Assembly (NCBI GenBank): GCA_019352125.1
Contig: JABBNV010000001.1
Span: 10,948-22,629, forward strand
Direction of reading: 5' to 3'
DNA: 11,682 nucleotides
From: Acidobacteriota bacterium
Lineage (GTDB): Bacteria; Actinomycetota; Actinomycetes; Actinomycetales; Micrococcaceae
A program made the translations under genes and the position numbers. Shown piece after piece: positions 1 to 7,803 of the stretch (within the stretch, counting starts at the first letter, position 1; every line of letters begins with the position of its first letter). Below the pieces are notes generated by a model. It did not search any database. It saw only the letters and a list, made by a program, of their open reading frames with translations, and had not been told where the DNA came from.

Positions 1-1075
1 TCGGCCACATCCGCAAGGGTTCGTGGAGGCAGAGGTTTTTGCCACGTTTGCCGCCGATGCCCGTGGCTTCCTGTTTTGGCCTTTTCGACAGCACAGCGGT
101 GGCAGCGAACAGCCCCACGGCGCCGTGGTCAGTCCATGGGGAGCGCCCACTATTGGGTACCGTGCGGCCGAAGCTGCGGGTACATTGCTTGAAAAGTTGC
201 GTCCCTTGCTGGACGGAGGCGAAGCAGTGGCCGCGCCCATTGCCATCACGTATTCTGACCGTGCACGGACGTTCATGTCCACGGAATCCGGCGGGAAACT
301 GGACTACCGGGGTGTGCTCTCCGGCATTCACCATCGCTTTGTGCAGGCTGGCATCCGGCGTGGTCTCCTTCCTGAGTCTGCTCCGCTGGAGGGTCTCAAG
401 GCCCTCTTTACGCCCTATGTGCATCACCTGGACGCGGAGTTTCTAGCACAAGTCACCAGCTGGGTTCAGTCGGGTGGCACCTGGGTAGTCGGCCCCGGTA
501 CGGGCGACCGCGACATGGACCACGGTTGGCGGACGGACTCCGTCCTTGGTGCAGTTGAACCCCTGGCCGGTGTGCGAGGTGTCTACCACTTCCCGGCCAC
601 CGGTTCGGGGACCACCGGGCAGGCCTGGGGGTGGGAGGGGCCATTGTCTGGTATGTCCACCTTCGTGGAAACCACGACGGCGCGTGCCCTGGGAACCGTG
701 ATCTCCGGCCCCGCAGCGGGGCTTGCCTTCATTACAGAGAATTCCGGCACACCGGAAACCGGCGCCGGACGCGTCATCGTGCTAGGTTCCCTGCCGGATG
801 CGGCCAGCGGCACTGAGCTCTTGGACGCCGTCATAGAGCACGTGGCTGCCGAGGTTTGCCCGCGCAGCGGCCGGGCCGGCGGCAACGGCGTTGTTGAATA
901 TCAACGCCGCCACGACGGCCGCTTGCAGCGTTGGCTGGTCAATATGGGTTCCGCCGCCGTGGATGCACACCTGCCCCAGCCCGTCTCTGAATTGTTGTCC
1001 AATGTGCACCTGCCAGCAGGAAAGCACCGCTTGGAACCATACGCATACATAGTCACTGAGGAGCAAACATCATGA
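1..1075 (+). CDS. GH42 beta-galactosidase, YesZ-like, C-terminal part (5' end outside window)
   Basis: This is the C-terminal half or more of a glycoside hydrolase family 42 beta-galactosidase, which removes beta-galactosyl residues, here probably from galactan side chains of RG-I oligosaccharides. The frame is open to the left edge (first full codon at position 2), so the GTG at 23 is internal and not the start. The visible part begins at the end of the TIM barrel, with FLFWPFRQ followed by SEQPHG, like the WRQ...HG stretch of GH42 enzymes. A beta-galactosidase trimerisation domain of glutamine-amidotransferase-like fold follows (about residues 65-270 counted from position 23), then a small C-terminal beta domain. 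The catalytic nucleophile should lie upstream of the window. If it is YesZ-sized (about 660 residues), roughly 300 residues are missing. The stop overlaps the next start as ATGA (1072-1075), implying translational coupling. No export signal can be judged. Family is confident; substrate is inferred from neighbours. Confidence 0.88.
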   Translation, partial: RPHPQGFVEAEVFATFAADARGFLFWPFRQHSGGSEQPHGAVVSPWGAPTIGYRAAEAAGTLLEKLRPLLDGGEAVAAPIAITYSDRARTFMSTESGGKLDYRGVLSGIHHRFVQAGIRRGLLPESAPLEGLKALFTPYVHHLDAEFLAQVTSWVQSGGTWVVGPGTGDRDMDHGWRTDSVLGAVEPLAGVRGVYHFPATGSGTTGQAWGWEGPLSGMSTFVETTTARALGTVISGPAAGLAFITENSGTPETGAGRVIVLGSLPDAASGTELLDAVIEHVAAEVCPRSGRAGGNGVVEYQRRHDGRLQRWLVNMGSAAVDAHLPQPVSELLSNVHLPAGKHRLEPYAYIVTEEQTS

Positions 1076-3618
1076 AATGGCTCGAACATGCACCTACCAC
1101 GGGCGGTGGAACCATGTATGGTCACCCGTGGAGCCGCGGTGAATTGCCCTCCGCAGCGGTTGCTGAACTGGTGCTGCCGGAAACTGACTGGCCACACGAG
1201 GCCCGGCCGTTGTCCTACTGGCCGGACGGCAGCGTGAAGTGGACAGCCCATTCGGCGGTGGTCCCGGTCGGTGCTGACGCAGCCAAGCTGACACCCAAGC
1301 GCGGCACGGGAGGCAAGGAGGCCAGCAAACCAGCGTTGGCCCGCCAGGAGGCAGGATCCATTGTTGTTGATACTGGAGCCATTCGCTTCGAGGTGCTGAA
1401 CAAGGGGACCGCCATTACCGGTCAGGTTCGCGATCCAACAGGCGCCTTGCTCGGGGACGCGCTACGGCTTGTGGTGAGTACAACGGCGGGGCATCCCGAC
1501 GCCGTCGTATGTGTTGACAGCGCCGCAATTGAGACCATTGGCGCGGTTCGCAGTGTCGTCAAATCGGAAGGTTCCGTGCAGCTGGATGGAACCGTGCTGA
1601 TGAAATTTGTGCTGCGGCTGGCCGTCTTTGCCGGGCAGCCTACGATTCACATCACGCAGACGCTTCTATTCACTGACGCGGCCAAGGACCGGATCATTAG
1701 CGGGATCGGGCTGCGACTGGACCGGCCCATGACGGGCGAGCTCCACAACCGGCACGTCAGTTTCGCGGGTGATACCGCCGTCTACACCGAACCTGTCCAG
1801 TCCCTCTACAGCCGCCCGTTCAGCGCCGTGAACAATGTCTACGCCGCGCAACTGGTGGGCATACCTGTGGCCCCGGATGCTGAAACGGAGCGCCTGTTCA
1901 GCATTGGTGTGCAGAACGCGGTCTGGGGCAACTACCTCATCACACAAGAATCAGAGGACTATTTCCGCGTTGAGAAGCAATCTCGTGATCGGTTGGCTCC
2001 GGTGCGGGTGGGCAAGGGTCATCGCAGCAGTGGGCTGATCTACGCGGGAGACCCAACGGGTGGTGTAGCAGTGTCGCTGCGCGGCTTTTGGCAGAAATTC
2101 CCGGCTGCCCTGGAAGCTGACGACGTAGAAGGAGGGACGGCGGCCCTTACAGCCTGGAGCTGGGCCGAGTCTGTTGGGCCCATGGATCTGCGCCACTATG
2201 CGGCCGAATGTTTTGTGGACAGTGCCTACGAAGGTTTTGACGAGCTGCGGGCCACACCGGAAGGTATCGCCAATACCTCGCACATCACCTTTGACTTTCT
2301 GCCGGCTCGGCACGACGGCGGCCGGCCCGCCGAGCTATGGACACTTGCTCAGGAACGGCAATTTCCCGTTCAGGCAGTGTGCTCGCCGAAAACCTATTAT
2401 GACTCCCGCGCGATTGGCGTTACGTGGAGCCTGCCCCAACAATCGGAGCCAAGTTCCGCCCGCTCCCAGGTGGAGCAGCGGCTGGCTGGCCTCATCGACT
2501 TCTACTCCGCAGAGGTGGAGCAGCGTGGCTGGTTTGGCTACTGGAACTACGGGGACTTCATGCACACGTACGACCAGTATCGGCACCAGTGGCGTTATGA
2601 CATGGGTGGCTATGCCTGGGCCAACAATGAACTTGCCCCCAACATGTGGCTCTGGCAGTACTTCCTGCGCACTGGAGACGCCACCACCTTCCGGATGGCG
2701 GAGGCCATGACCTGGCACAGCGCCGAGGTGGATCGGCATCACAGCGGCGACTACGCCCAGCTGGGGTCACGCCACAACGTCTCTCACTGGGGTTGCGGCT
2801 GCAAGGAGGTACGCATCAGCATGGCGGGGCTGCACAAGTACTACTACTTCCTGACCGGAGACGAACGGATGGGGGAGCTCCTCTCCGAAGTCAGGGATGC
2901 CCAGAACGCCTTGGACCGGCTGGATCCCATGCGCGAATTCTACGACCGTCGCCAAGGCCGCACCCACATCCGCATTGGACCGGACTGGGCCGCGTTGACG
3001 TCGAATTGGTTCGTGGAATGGGAGCGCACGGGGGATCCTCAGTGGCGGGATCTGATCACCAAGGGAATCGAACAGATCAAGGCAATGCCCATGGGGTTGC
3101 TCTCCGGGCCCACCCTTGAACTGGAGACCGCCACTGCGGATCTGCACCATATGCACCTTGGTACCAACGGCGGATTTCACATGATTATTGCCTTTGGTGC
3201 CCCGCAGGTGTGGATGGAAATTGCCGAGGTGATGAACCACGGCGATTTTGCTCGCATGCTGGCTGAGTTCGGCCGTTTTTACGCCCTTTCGGACGCTGAG
3301 AAGCGAGCCCAGAGCGGCGATGTGCTTGACGACTCATTTTTTGCGTGGCCACCGATGGCCAGCGGAATGATGGCGTTCGCTGCCAAGTACTACAACGACG
3401 CTGCGTTGGCACAAAAAGTTTGGGACATCCTGCTGGAAGACACCCATGGCGGCATGTCTCGTCCATTCAAAGACTCCCTGCTCGAGGCGCAGTCCTGGGC
3501 GCCCGTTTTGGAGTACCCGCAGATCTCCACCAACTGGGCATCCCAATGGTGCCTGAACGCGATGCTTGCCCTGGAGCTGATTGGCGCGCCGGGCGAGTTT
3601 TCCACCGCTACCACCTGA
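1072..3618 (+). CDS. yetA: PcRGLX/YetA-family exo-rhamnogalacturonan lyase (PL26-like)
   Basis: This 848-residue protein belongs to the PcRGLX/YetA family, whose characterised fungal member PcRGLX is an exo-acting rhamnogalacturonan lyase (PL26). It should cleave RG-I backbone oligosaccharides from one end by beta-elimination. The layout fits the family: an N-terminal RIFT-barrel segment (about 5-90, with the typical WPDGSVKW), a central beta-sandwich (about 100-390) and a C-terminal alpha/alpha-toroid (about 410-840). The toroid has strongly family-like stretches: GYWNYGD (489-495) followed by MHTYD (497-501), WRYDMGGYAW, and GSRHNVSHWGCGCKE (565-579) with a Cys-X-Cys pair and several histidines. 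I cannot assign the catalytic residues by eye. There is no signal peptide, so it is probably cytoplasmic and acts on imported oligosaccharides. The ATG overlaps the upstream stop (ATGA). Length is close to B. subtilis YetA. Family is firm; the exact reaction of bacterial YetA proteins is less certain. Confidence 0.88.
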   Translation: MKWLEHAPTTGGGTMYGHPWSRGELPSAAVAELVLPETDWPHEARPLSYWPDGSVKWTAHSAVVPVGADAAKLTPKRGTGGKEASKPALARQEAGSIVVDTGAIRFEVLNKGTAITGQVRDPTGALLGDALRLVVSTTAGHPDAVVCVDSAAIETIGAVRSVVKSEGSVQLDGTVLMKFVLRLAVFAGQPTIHITQTLLFTDAAKDRIISGIGLRLDRPMTGELHNRHVSFAGDTAVYTEPVQSLYSRPFSAVNNVYAAQLVGIPVAPDAETERLFSIGVQNAVWGNYLITQESEDYFRVEKQSRDRLAPVRVGKGHRSSGLIYAGDPTGGVAVSLRGFWQKFPAALEADDVEGGTAALTAWSWAESVGPMDLRHYAAECFVDSAYEGFDELRATPEGIANTSHITFDFLPARHDGGRPAELWTLAQERQFPVQAVCSPKTYYDSRAIGVTWSLPQQSEPSSARSQVEQRLAGLIDFYSAEVEQRGWFGYWNYGDFMHTYDQYRHQWRYDMGGYAWANNELAPNMWLWQYFLRTGDATTFRMAEAMTWHSAEVDRHHSGDYAQLGSRHNVSHWGCGCKEVRISMAGLHKYYYFLTGDERMGELLSEVRDAQNALDRLDPMREFYDRRQGRTHIRIGPDWAALTSNWFVEWERTGDPQWRDLITKGIEQIKAMPMGLLSGPTLELETATADLHHMHLGTNGGFHMIIAFGAPQVWMEIAEVMNHGDFARMLAEFGRFYALSDAEKRAQSGDVLDDSFFAWPPMASGMMAFAAKYYNDAALAQKVWDILLEDTHGGMSRPFKDSLLEAQSWAPVLEYPQISTNWASQWCLNAMLALELIGAPGEFSTATT

Positions 3619-3680
3619 TTTTTATCCCTACCCACCGAACACTCATCGCAATATCCAATCCACTACTTGCTACTAACACA
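3619..3680 (+). other. C-rich, G-poor intergenic leader before the lplA-like gene
   Basis: This is the only sizeable gap inside the operon (76 bp in total, up to the ATG at 3695). By hand count these 62 bases hold 23 C and only 3 G, in contrast to the GC-balanced genes around them. I see no hairpin or convincing promoter. Such unstructured C-rich, G-poor RNA resembles a Rho loading (rut) region, or simply an open leader that favours translation of the binding protein. Either role is an inference. Confidence 0.35.
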
Positions 3681-3686
3681 GAAGGA
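3681..3686 (+). promoter_or_regulatory. Ribosome binding site of the lplA-like gene
   Basis: GAAGGA sits 8 bases before the ATG at 3695. It is the clearest Shine-Dalgarno sequence in the operon and fixes the start that gives a complete Tat signal peptide. The neighbouring overlapping genes have weaker sites, which fits higher translation of the binding protein than of the permeases. Confidence 0.7.
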
Positions 3687-3694
3687 ATACAGCA

Positions 3695-5266
3695 ATGACG
3701 CTTACTACCTGGAATGCCATCAACACGCCCTTTAGCCGACGGACGCTGCTGGGCGGTGCCATCGCCTCGGCCGCACTGGGGCTTACCGCCTGTAGTGGCG
3801 GCGGAAATAGCACGGCCACAGCATCGGAGCTAAGCACCGTCAAGATCATGGCTCCCTTCTTGTCGACGCAGGCTCCAACTGCTGACAGTGCTGTTCAGAA
3901 GAAACTCGAATCATTGATGGGCAAGAAGATTGACATCACCTGGGTGCCCAACTCGTCTTACGCAGACAAAACAAATATCGTGCTCGCAGGCAGCGACCTG
4001 CCGCACATCATGGTGGTCCAAACCAAGTCTCCGAGCTTTGTGAAAAGCGCCGAATCCGGTGCATTCTGGGAACTGACAGACAAGCTGAAGGACTATCCCA
4101 ACCTCAACACCAACCAACCGGACATCCAACTGAATTCAAGCGTCAATGGAAAGGTCTACGGAGTCTTCCGGTCGCGGGCGCCCATGCGAACTGCCGTTAT
4201 GTTCCGCAAGGACTGGCTGGACAAGCTTGGATTGAAGGTCCCCACCACCACGCAGGAACTTTACGAGGTTGCCAAGGCATTTACCGAGGGGGATCCCAAC
4301 GGCGACGGAAAGGGTGACACCACCGGGATTGTGATCCCCAAGTGGGGCGGACTAGGTACCAACAGTCCTTATGACGTGATGGAGGAGTGGTATGGCGCTG
4401 GCAACCGTTGGACTGAGCGAGACGGCAAGCTAATCCCCAGCTTCGAGACCTCTGAGTTTCTTGACGCGAATCGCTTTATCAAGAAGATGGTTGATGAAAA
4501 GCTCATCAACGCGGATTTTGCCACGTACGACAGCACCAAATGGAATGACGCCTTCATCAATGGCAAGGCAGGCATCATTATCGACGTGGATTCGCGCATC
4601 AGTCAGCTGATCGGGCTCTTTAAGGCTGCGGATGCTTCCACATACCAAAACAAGGTTGCTTACACGGGTAATTTGAAGGGGCCGGACGGAAAACTTCATG
4701 CCCACCCCTCGGACGGTTATGCAGGGTTCCTCTCGATCCCCAAATCCACAGTGCGAACCGAGGCGGACCTCAAGAAGGTTCTTGACGTGTTGAACACCAT
4801 GAACGACAAGGACGTCGCTGTTTTGATTAACAACGGCATTGAGGACGTCAACTTCAAGCTCGTGGACGGGAGAGCGGCTACTATCACGCCGCCGACTCCG
4901 GAGAGCAAGGCGGTCTCCGCGGACATCGCGAGCTACTCCCAACTGGGCACCAACGTCAACGGCAACCACTTCTACGACGTCAAGCAGGCCTCGGATTACG
5001 AGCAGAAGGTCTATGACGACCGTGTGAAGCTGATGGCCGATGACTTGAAGAGTGCCGTGTATAACCCTGCGGCTCCCTATATCTCTGACACCTATGTGGC
5101 CAAGGGAGTGCAGCTGGACAACATTGTTGCCGATGCGCGCATCAAATACTTGGCGGGGCAACTTGACGAAAACGGTTTGAAAGATGCCATCAAGCAGTGG
5201 GACACCGCCGGTGGAAGCAAGGTCAAGGACGAAATCAACAAGCTGTGGCAAGAGAATAAGAAATGA
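3695..5266 (+). CDS. lplA: LplA-like ABC transporter substrate-binding lipoprotein (Tat signal)
   Basis: This 523-residue extracellular solute-binding protein should capture rhamnogalacturonan or galacturonate-containing oligosaccharides and deliver them to the LplB/LplC-like permeases encoded next. The N-terminus carries a twin-arginine motif (SRRTLL, residues 14-19), a hydrophobic stretch and a lipobox LTAC with the lipidated cysteine at 33, followed by a Gly/Ser/Thr linker. It is therefore probably exported folded and anchored to the outer face of the membrane. The mature part has the type I binding-protein layout of the large LplA group (about 500 residues, longer than ordinary 400-440-residue sugar-binding proteins). 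An Asp/Gly-rich turn around DPNGDGKGD is a plausible Ca-binding loop, as seen in some alginate- and pectin-oligosaccharide binding proteins; that is an inference. The stop overlaps the next start as ATGA (5263-5266). Family is firm; the ligand is inferred from the neighbouring lyase, esterase and galactosidase. Confidence 0.88.
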   Translation: MTLTTWNAINTPFSRRTLLGGAIASAALGLTACSGGGNSTATASELSTVKIMAPFLSTQAPTADSAVQKKLESLMGKKIDITWVPNSSYADKTNIVLAGSDLPHIMVVQTKSPSFVKSAESGAFWELTDKLKDYPNLNTNQPDIQLNSSVNGKVYGVFRSRAPMRTAVMFRKDWLDKLGLKVPTTTQELYEVAKAFTEGDPNGDGKGDTTGIVIPKWGGLGTNSPYDVMEEWYGAGNRWTERDGKLIPSFETSEFLDANRFIKKMVDEKLINADFATYDSTKWNDAFINGKAGIIIDVDSRISQLIGLFKAADASTYQNKVAYTGNLKGPDGKLHAHPSDGYAGFLSIPKSTVRTEADLKKVLDVLNTMNDKDVAVLINNGIEDVNFKLVDGRAATITPPTPESKAVSADIASYSQLGTNVNGNHFYDVKQASDYEQKVYDDRVKLMADDLKSAVYNPAAPYISDTYVAKGVQLDNIVADARIKYLAGQLDENGLKDAIKQWDTAGGSKVKDEINKLWQENKK

Positions 5267-6237
5267 CGGCGACCGTCGTCGAGGCCAAAGCACGGAGGCG
5301 GTCAGCAACGCCGTCGCCCGCCCCCGTGCGGCGGCGTAGTTTCGCCGTCCGATTTGCGCATTACAAGTGGCTGTACCTCCTGATGCTGCCGGGCCTGGCA
5401 TACTTTGCCATTTTCAGGTACGGGCCGATGTATGGCGTATCCATTGCGTTCAAGGACTTCGTTCCCTATCTTGGCGTGAACGGTAGCCCTTGGGTCGGTT
5501 TTGCGAATTTCACCGAGTTTTTTAGTGATCCTGATTTTCCGAGGTTGCTGGGCAACACGCTGATCCTGGCGGGGTTGAGCTTGGGAATTGCATTTCCGCT
5601 GACCATCGTGATGGCCTTGCTGCTCAACGAAGTTCGGCTCACTATCCTGAAGCGGACTGTGCAGACACTGGTTTACATCCCGCACTTTTTGTCGTGGACC
5701 ATTGTGGCGTCGTTGAGCTTCTTGTTGTTCTCCCTGGATGTAGGCCCGCTATTTCATTTCGTTAACGGCATTTTGGGCACGCACATTGACTTCTTGTCCG
5801 ACCCGGCGTGGTTTAGGCCGCTGATTGTCCTCCAGGACATCTGGAAGAACACCGGGTGGGGGACCATCATCTTTCTGGCCGCACTTGCCGGGGTGGACCA
5901 GAACCAGTACGAGGCAGCGATTCTTGATGGGGCAGGTCGTTTTCAGCGCATGTGGCATGTGACCCTGCCCTCCATCCGCAGCACCATTGTGGTGATGCTG
6001 ATTCTGGCGATCGGGCAAATGCTCAATACCGGCTTTGAGCAGATCTATCTGATGACCAATGCGCTCAACCGGGGAGTTGCAGACGTCTTTGACACCTATG
6101 TCTACTTTGTGGGCATTACTCAGGGCGCATACAGCTACAGCACCACGGTGGGCCTGTTCAAATCCTTGGTAGGCATTGTGCTCATCTTTGGCACAAACTG
6201 GCTGGCCAAGCGCTTCAATCAGAGCGGACTGTTCTAA
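5263..6237 (+). CDS. lplB: LplB-like ABC transporter permease
   Basis: This 324-residue inner-membrane permease of the MalF/UgpA type (CUT1 carbohydrate importers) forms one half of the translocation pore for the oligosaccharide bound by the preceding lipoprotein. After a basic cytoplasmic tail of about 27 residues, rich in Arg and Pro, come six predicted hydrophobic segments; the first contains YLLMLPGLAYFAIF. The ATPase-docking EAA loop is clear: EAAILDGAG beginning at residue 217 and ending in TLPSI. The ATG overlaps the upstream stop (ATGA) and there is no strong ribosome binding site, so translation is probably coupled. The next permease starts 2 bp after the stop. The LplB assignment rests on its place between LplA- and LplC-like genes as well as on sequence style. 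No ATPase gene is nearby. Confidence 0.9.
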   Translation: MTATVVEAKARRRSATPSPAPVRRRSFAVRFAHYKWLYLLMLPGLAYFAIFRYGPMYGVSIAFKDFVPYLGVNGSPWVGFANFTEFFSDPDFPRLLGNTLILAGLSLGIAFPLTIVMALLLNEVRLTILKRTVQTLVYIPHFLSWTIVASLSFLLFSLDVGPLFHFVNGILGTHIDFLSDPAWFRPLIVLQDIWKNTGWGTIIFLAALAGVDQNQYEAAILDGAGRFQRMWHVTLPSIRSTIVVMLILAIGQMLNTGFEQIYLMTNALNRGVADVFDTYVYFVGITQGAYSYSTTVGLFKSLVGIVLIFGTNWLAKRFNQSGLF

Positions 6238-6239
6238 TC

Positions 6240-7115
6240 ATGAAAATACACAACACCACGGGCGGCCGCATTTTTGACGGGGCGAACTATGTGTTTTTGA
6301 CCTTGATTGGCATTGTGACGCTGCTGCCGTTTGTCTACGTAGTGGCGGGATCATTTGCCACGGAAGTGGAAATCACACAGCGGCCGTTCTTTGTCTGGCC
6401 CAACCACATTTCCTTTGACTCGTACGCGTATATTTTCTCGACTCCGGCTTTTACCCGAGCCTTGATCACCACGGTGCTTGTCACGGCAGTGGGGACGGCG
6501 GTGCAGTTGTTGCTGACTGTCACCATGGCGTACCCGCTTTCGAAGAGGGCACTGCCCGGGCGGAGATTGATTCTCAATCTGGTGGTATTTGCCATGGTTT
6601 TTTCTGGTGGGATGATCCCAACGTTCTTGCTGGTGAAGGATCTAGGACTGCTGAACAATTACTGGGCGTTGATCCTGCCTGCGGCGATCAATCCGTTTAG
6701 CTTGATCATCATCAAGAACTTCTTCCAGGAACTGCCTCAGGAACTGGAAGAGTCGGCCAAAATGGATGGCGCTACGGAGGTTGGGGTGCTGTGGCGGATA
6801 CTCTTGCCGCTGAGTAAGCCAGTGCTGGCGACGTTCGCATTGTTCTATGCGGTGGGGATTTGGAACGACTTCATGTCCCCGCTGCTGTATCTCAATGACA
6901 ACAGCATGTGGACCCTGCAGATGTACCTCCGGCAGGTAACAGCGGCTAGTGATCTCATCGGCAGTGGGCAGCAAGTTGATCCCAACTTCATTCCACCCAC
7001 GCAAGGGGTGAAGTTCGCCGTCATTGTTGTGGCGACTCTACCCATCCTTGTGTTCTATCCCTTCCTGCAGAAGCACTTCGCTAAGGGTATGCTCATCGGC
7101 TCTGTCAAGGGCTGA
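6240..7115 (+). CDS. lplC: LplC-like ABC transporter permease
   Basis: This 291-residue permease is the MalG-type partner of the preceding gene product and completes the membrane channel of a CUT1 carbohydrate importer. It has a short N-terminus, a first membrane segment around YVFLTLIGIVTLLPFVYVV, and about six hydrophobic segments. The EAA-type loop EESAKMDGA (residues 170-178), followed by ILLPLSKP, is where the ATPase subunit would dock. The Gln/Pro-containing C-terminal region ending in HFAKGMLIGSVKG is typical of LplC/YtcP-type permeases. The ATG lies 2 bp after the upstream stop with only a weak ribosome binding site, suggesting coupled translation. The substrate is inferred from neighbours. 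No energising ATPase is encoded in the window, so a shared ATPase must serve it. Confidence 0.9.
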   Translation: MKIHNTTGGRIFDGANYVFLTLIGIVTLLPFVYVVAGSFATEVEITQRPFFVWPNHISFDSYAYIFSTPAFTRALITTVLVTAVGTAVQLLLTVTMAYPLSKRALPGRRLILNLVVFAMVFSGGMIPTFLLVKDLGLLNNYWALILPAAINPFSLIIIKNFFQELPQELEESAKMDGATEVGVLWRILLPLSKPVLATFALFYAVGIWNDFMSPLLYLNDNSMWTLQMYLRQVTAASDLIGSGQQVDPNFIPPTQGVKFAVIVVATLPILVFYPFLQKHFAKGMLIGSVKG

Positions 7116-7132
7116 TAGCCCACCCCTCAAAC

Positions 7133-7139
7133 GGAAGGA
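7133..7139 (+). promoter_or_regulatory. Ribosome binding site that sets the acetylesterase start
   Basis: GGAAGGA lies 10 bases before the ATG at 7150. The reading frame is open further upstream, to 7024 inside the permease gene, but that extension is not homologous-looking. This site plus the immediate SGNH block I (GDST) support 7150 as the true start. Confidence 0.65.
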
Positions 7140-7149
7140 TGCGACGCGT

Positions 7150-7803
7150 ATGAAAATTCTCCTCGCTGGCGATTCCACTGTGGCCAACGCCCGCACTCAG
7201 GAATACCCCATGTCCGGCTGGGGCGCCGAACTGGCGCCGTTGGTCCATGGCTGGGGTGCAGTGCACAACTTCGCCAAGGGCGGTGCGAGCACGGAGTCTT
7301 TTCGGGAGGAAGGGCTGTGGGAGCAACTGTTGGATCTGGCGACGGAGGGGGATCTAGTCCTGCTGCAATTTGGGCACAATGATCAGAAGCAGCAACATCT
7401 GGCCGCTAGCACCGGCTACACCGCCAATCTGCTGCGCATGGTGGATGAGATCCGTGGCAAGGGCGCAGTACCGGTCATCTGCACTTCTGTGGAGCGGCGG
7501 AACTTCATTGCGGGGTGCCAGACTGCCACGCTGTTGGAGTATGCGGAGGCGGCCAAGTCCTTGGCCGAGCGCGAAGGCCTGGCCTGCATCGACCTGGAAG
7601 CCTGGACAACGCGGCTTTACGGCGAGGCAGGAGAGGAAGGGTCCAAAGCTTATTTCACCTTCCTGGCTGTGGGCGAGAATGCCCACTGGCCGGATGGCTT
7701 GGCGGATAACACGCACTTTAACCGGTGCGGTGCAACAGTCGTCGCAGCCCAAGTTGCGGGGCAACTCGCTGCGCTTGCGGCTCGGGCGGTTCCCACGCAA
7801 TGA
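7150..7803 (+). CDS. rhgT: SGNH rhamnogalacturonan acetylesterase, RhgT/YesY-like
   Basis: This 217-residue SGNH/GDSL hydrolase probably removes acetyl groups from galacturonate residues of RG-I oligosaccharides, which would otherwise block the lyase. All family blocks are visible: block I GDSTVAN with nucleophile Ser9, block II KGGAST (43-48) with the oxyanion glycine, block III GHND (75-78) with Asn77, and block V DNTHF (186-190) with the Asp186/His189 pair. Block II has Ala-Ser where rhamnogalacturonan acetylesterases often have Arg-Ser. The start at 7150 follows a good ribosome binding site and leaves 34 bp after the permease stop. No signal peptide is present, so deacetylation should happen in the cytoplasm after import, as expected for the YesY/RhgT type. 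The final bases overlap the next gene as ATGA. Family is firm and the substrate follows from context; another carbohydrate acetylesterase is the main alternative. Confidence 0.88.
   Translation: MKILLAGDSTVANARTQEYPMSGWGAELAPLVHGWGAVHNFAKGGASTESFREEGLWEQLLDLATEGDLVLLQFGHNDQKQQHLAASTGYTANLLRMVDEIRGKGAVPVICTSVERRNFIAGCQTATLLEYAEAAKSLAEREGLACIDLEAWTTRLYGEAGEEGSKAYFTFLAVGENAHWPDGLADNTHFNRCGATVVAAQVAGQLAALAARAVPTQ

Noticed and set aside
4430..5401. Long open frame (323 codons) on the minus strand opposite the lplA-like gene
   Set aside because: It lies antisense to a gene with clear signal peptide and family features, crosses into the next gene, and its translation looks like no protein family; such frames are common opposite high-GC genes.
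7024..7149. Upstream extension of the acetylesterase frame
   Set aside because: It overlaps the permease gene end, reads as low-quality Ser/Arg/Cys-rich sequence, and a good ribosome binding site precedes ATG 7150 right before the catalytic GDST block.
7725..7799. Upstream extension of the DUF1961 frame
   Set aside because: It overlaps the conserved C-terminal part of the acetylesterase; ATG 7800 in an ATGA overlap is the better start and matches the style of the other junctions.
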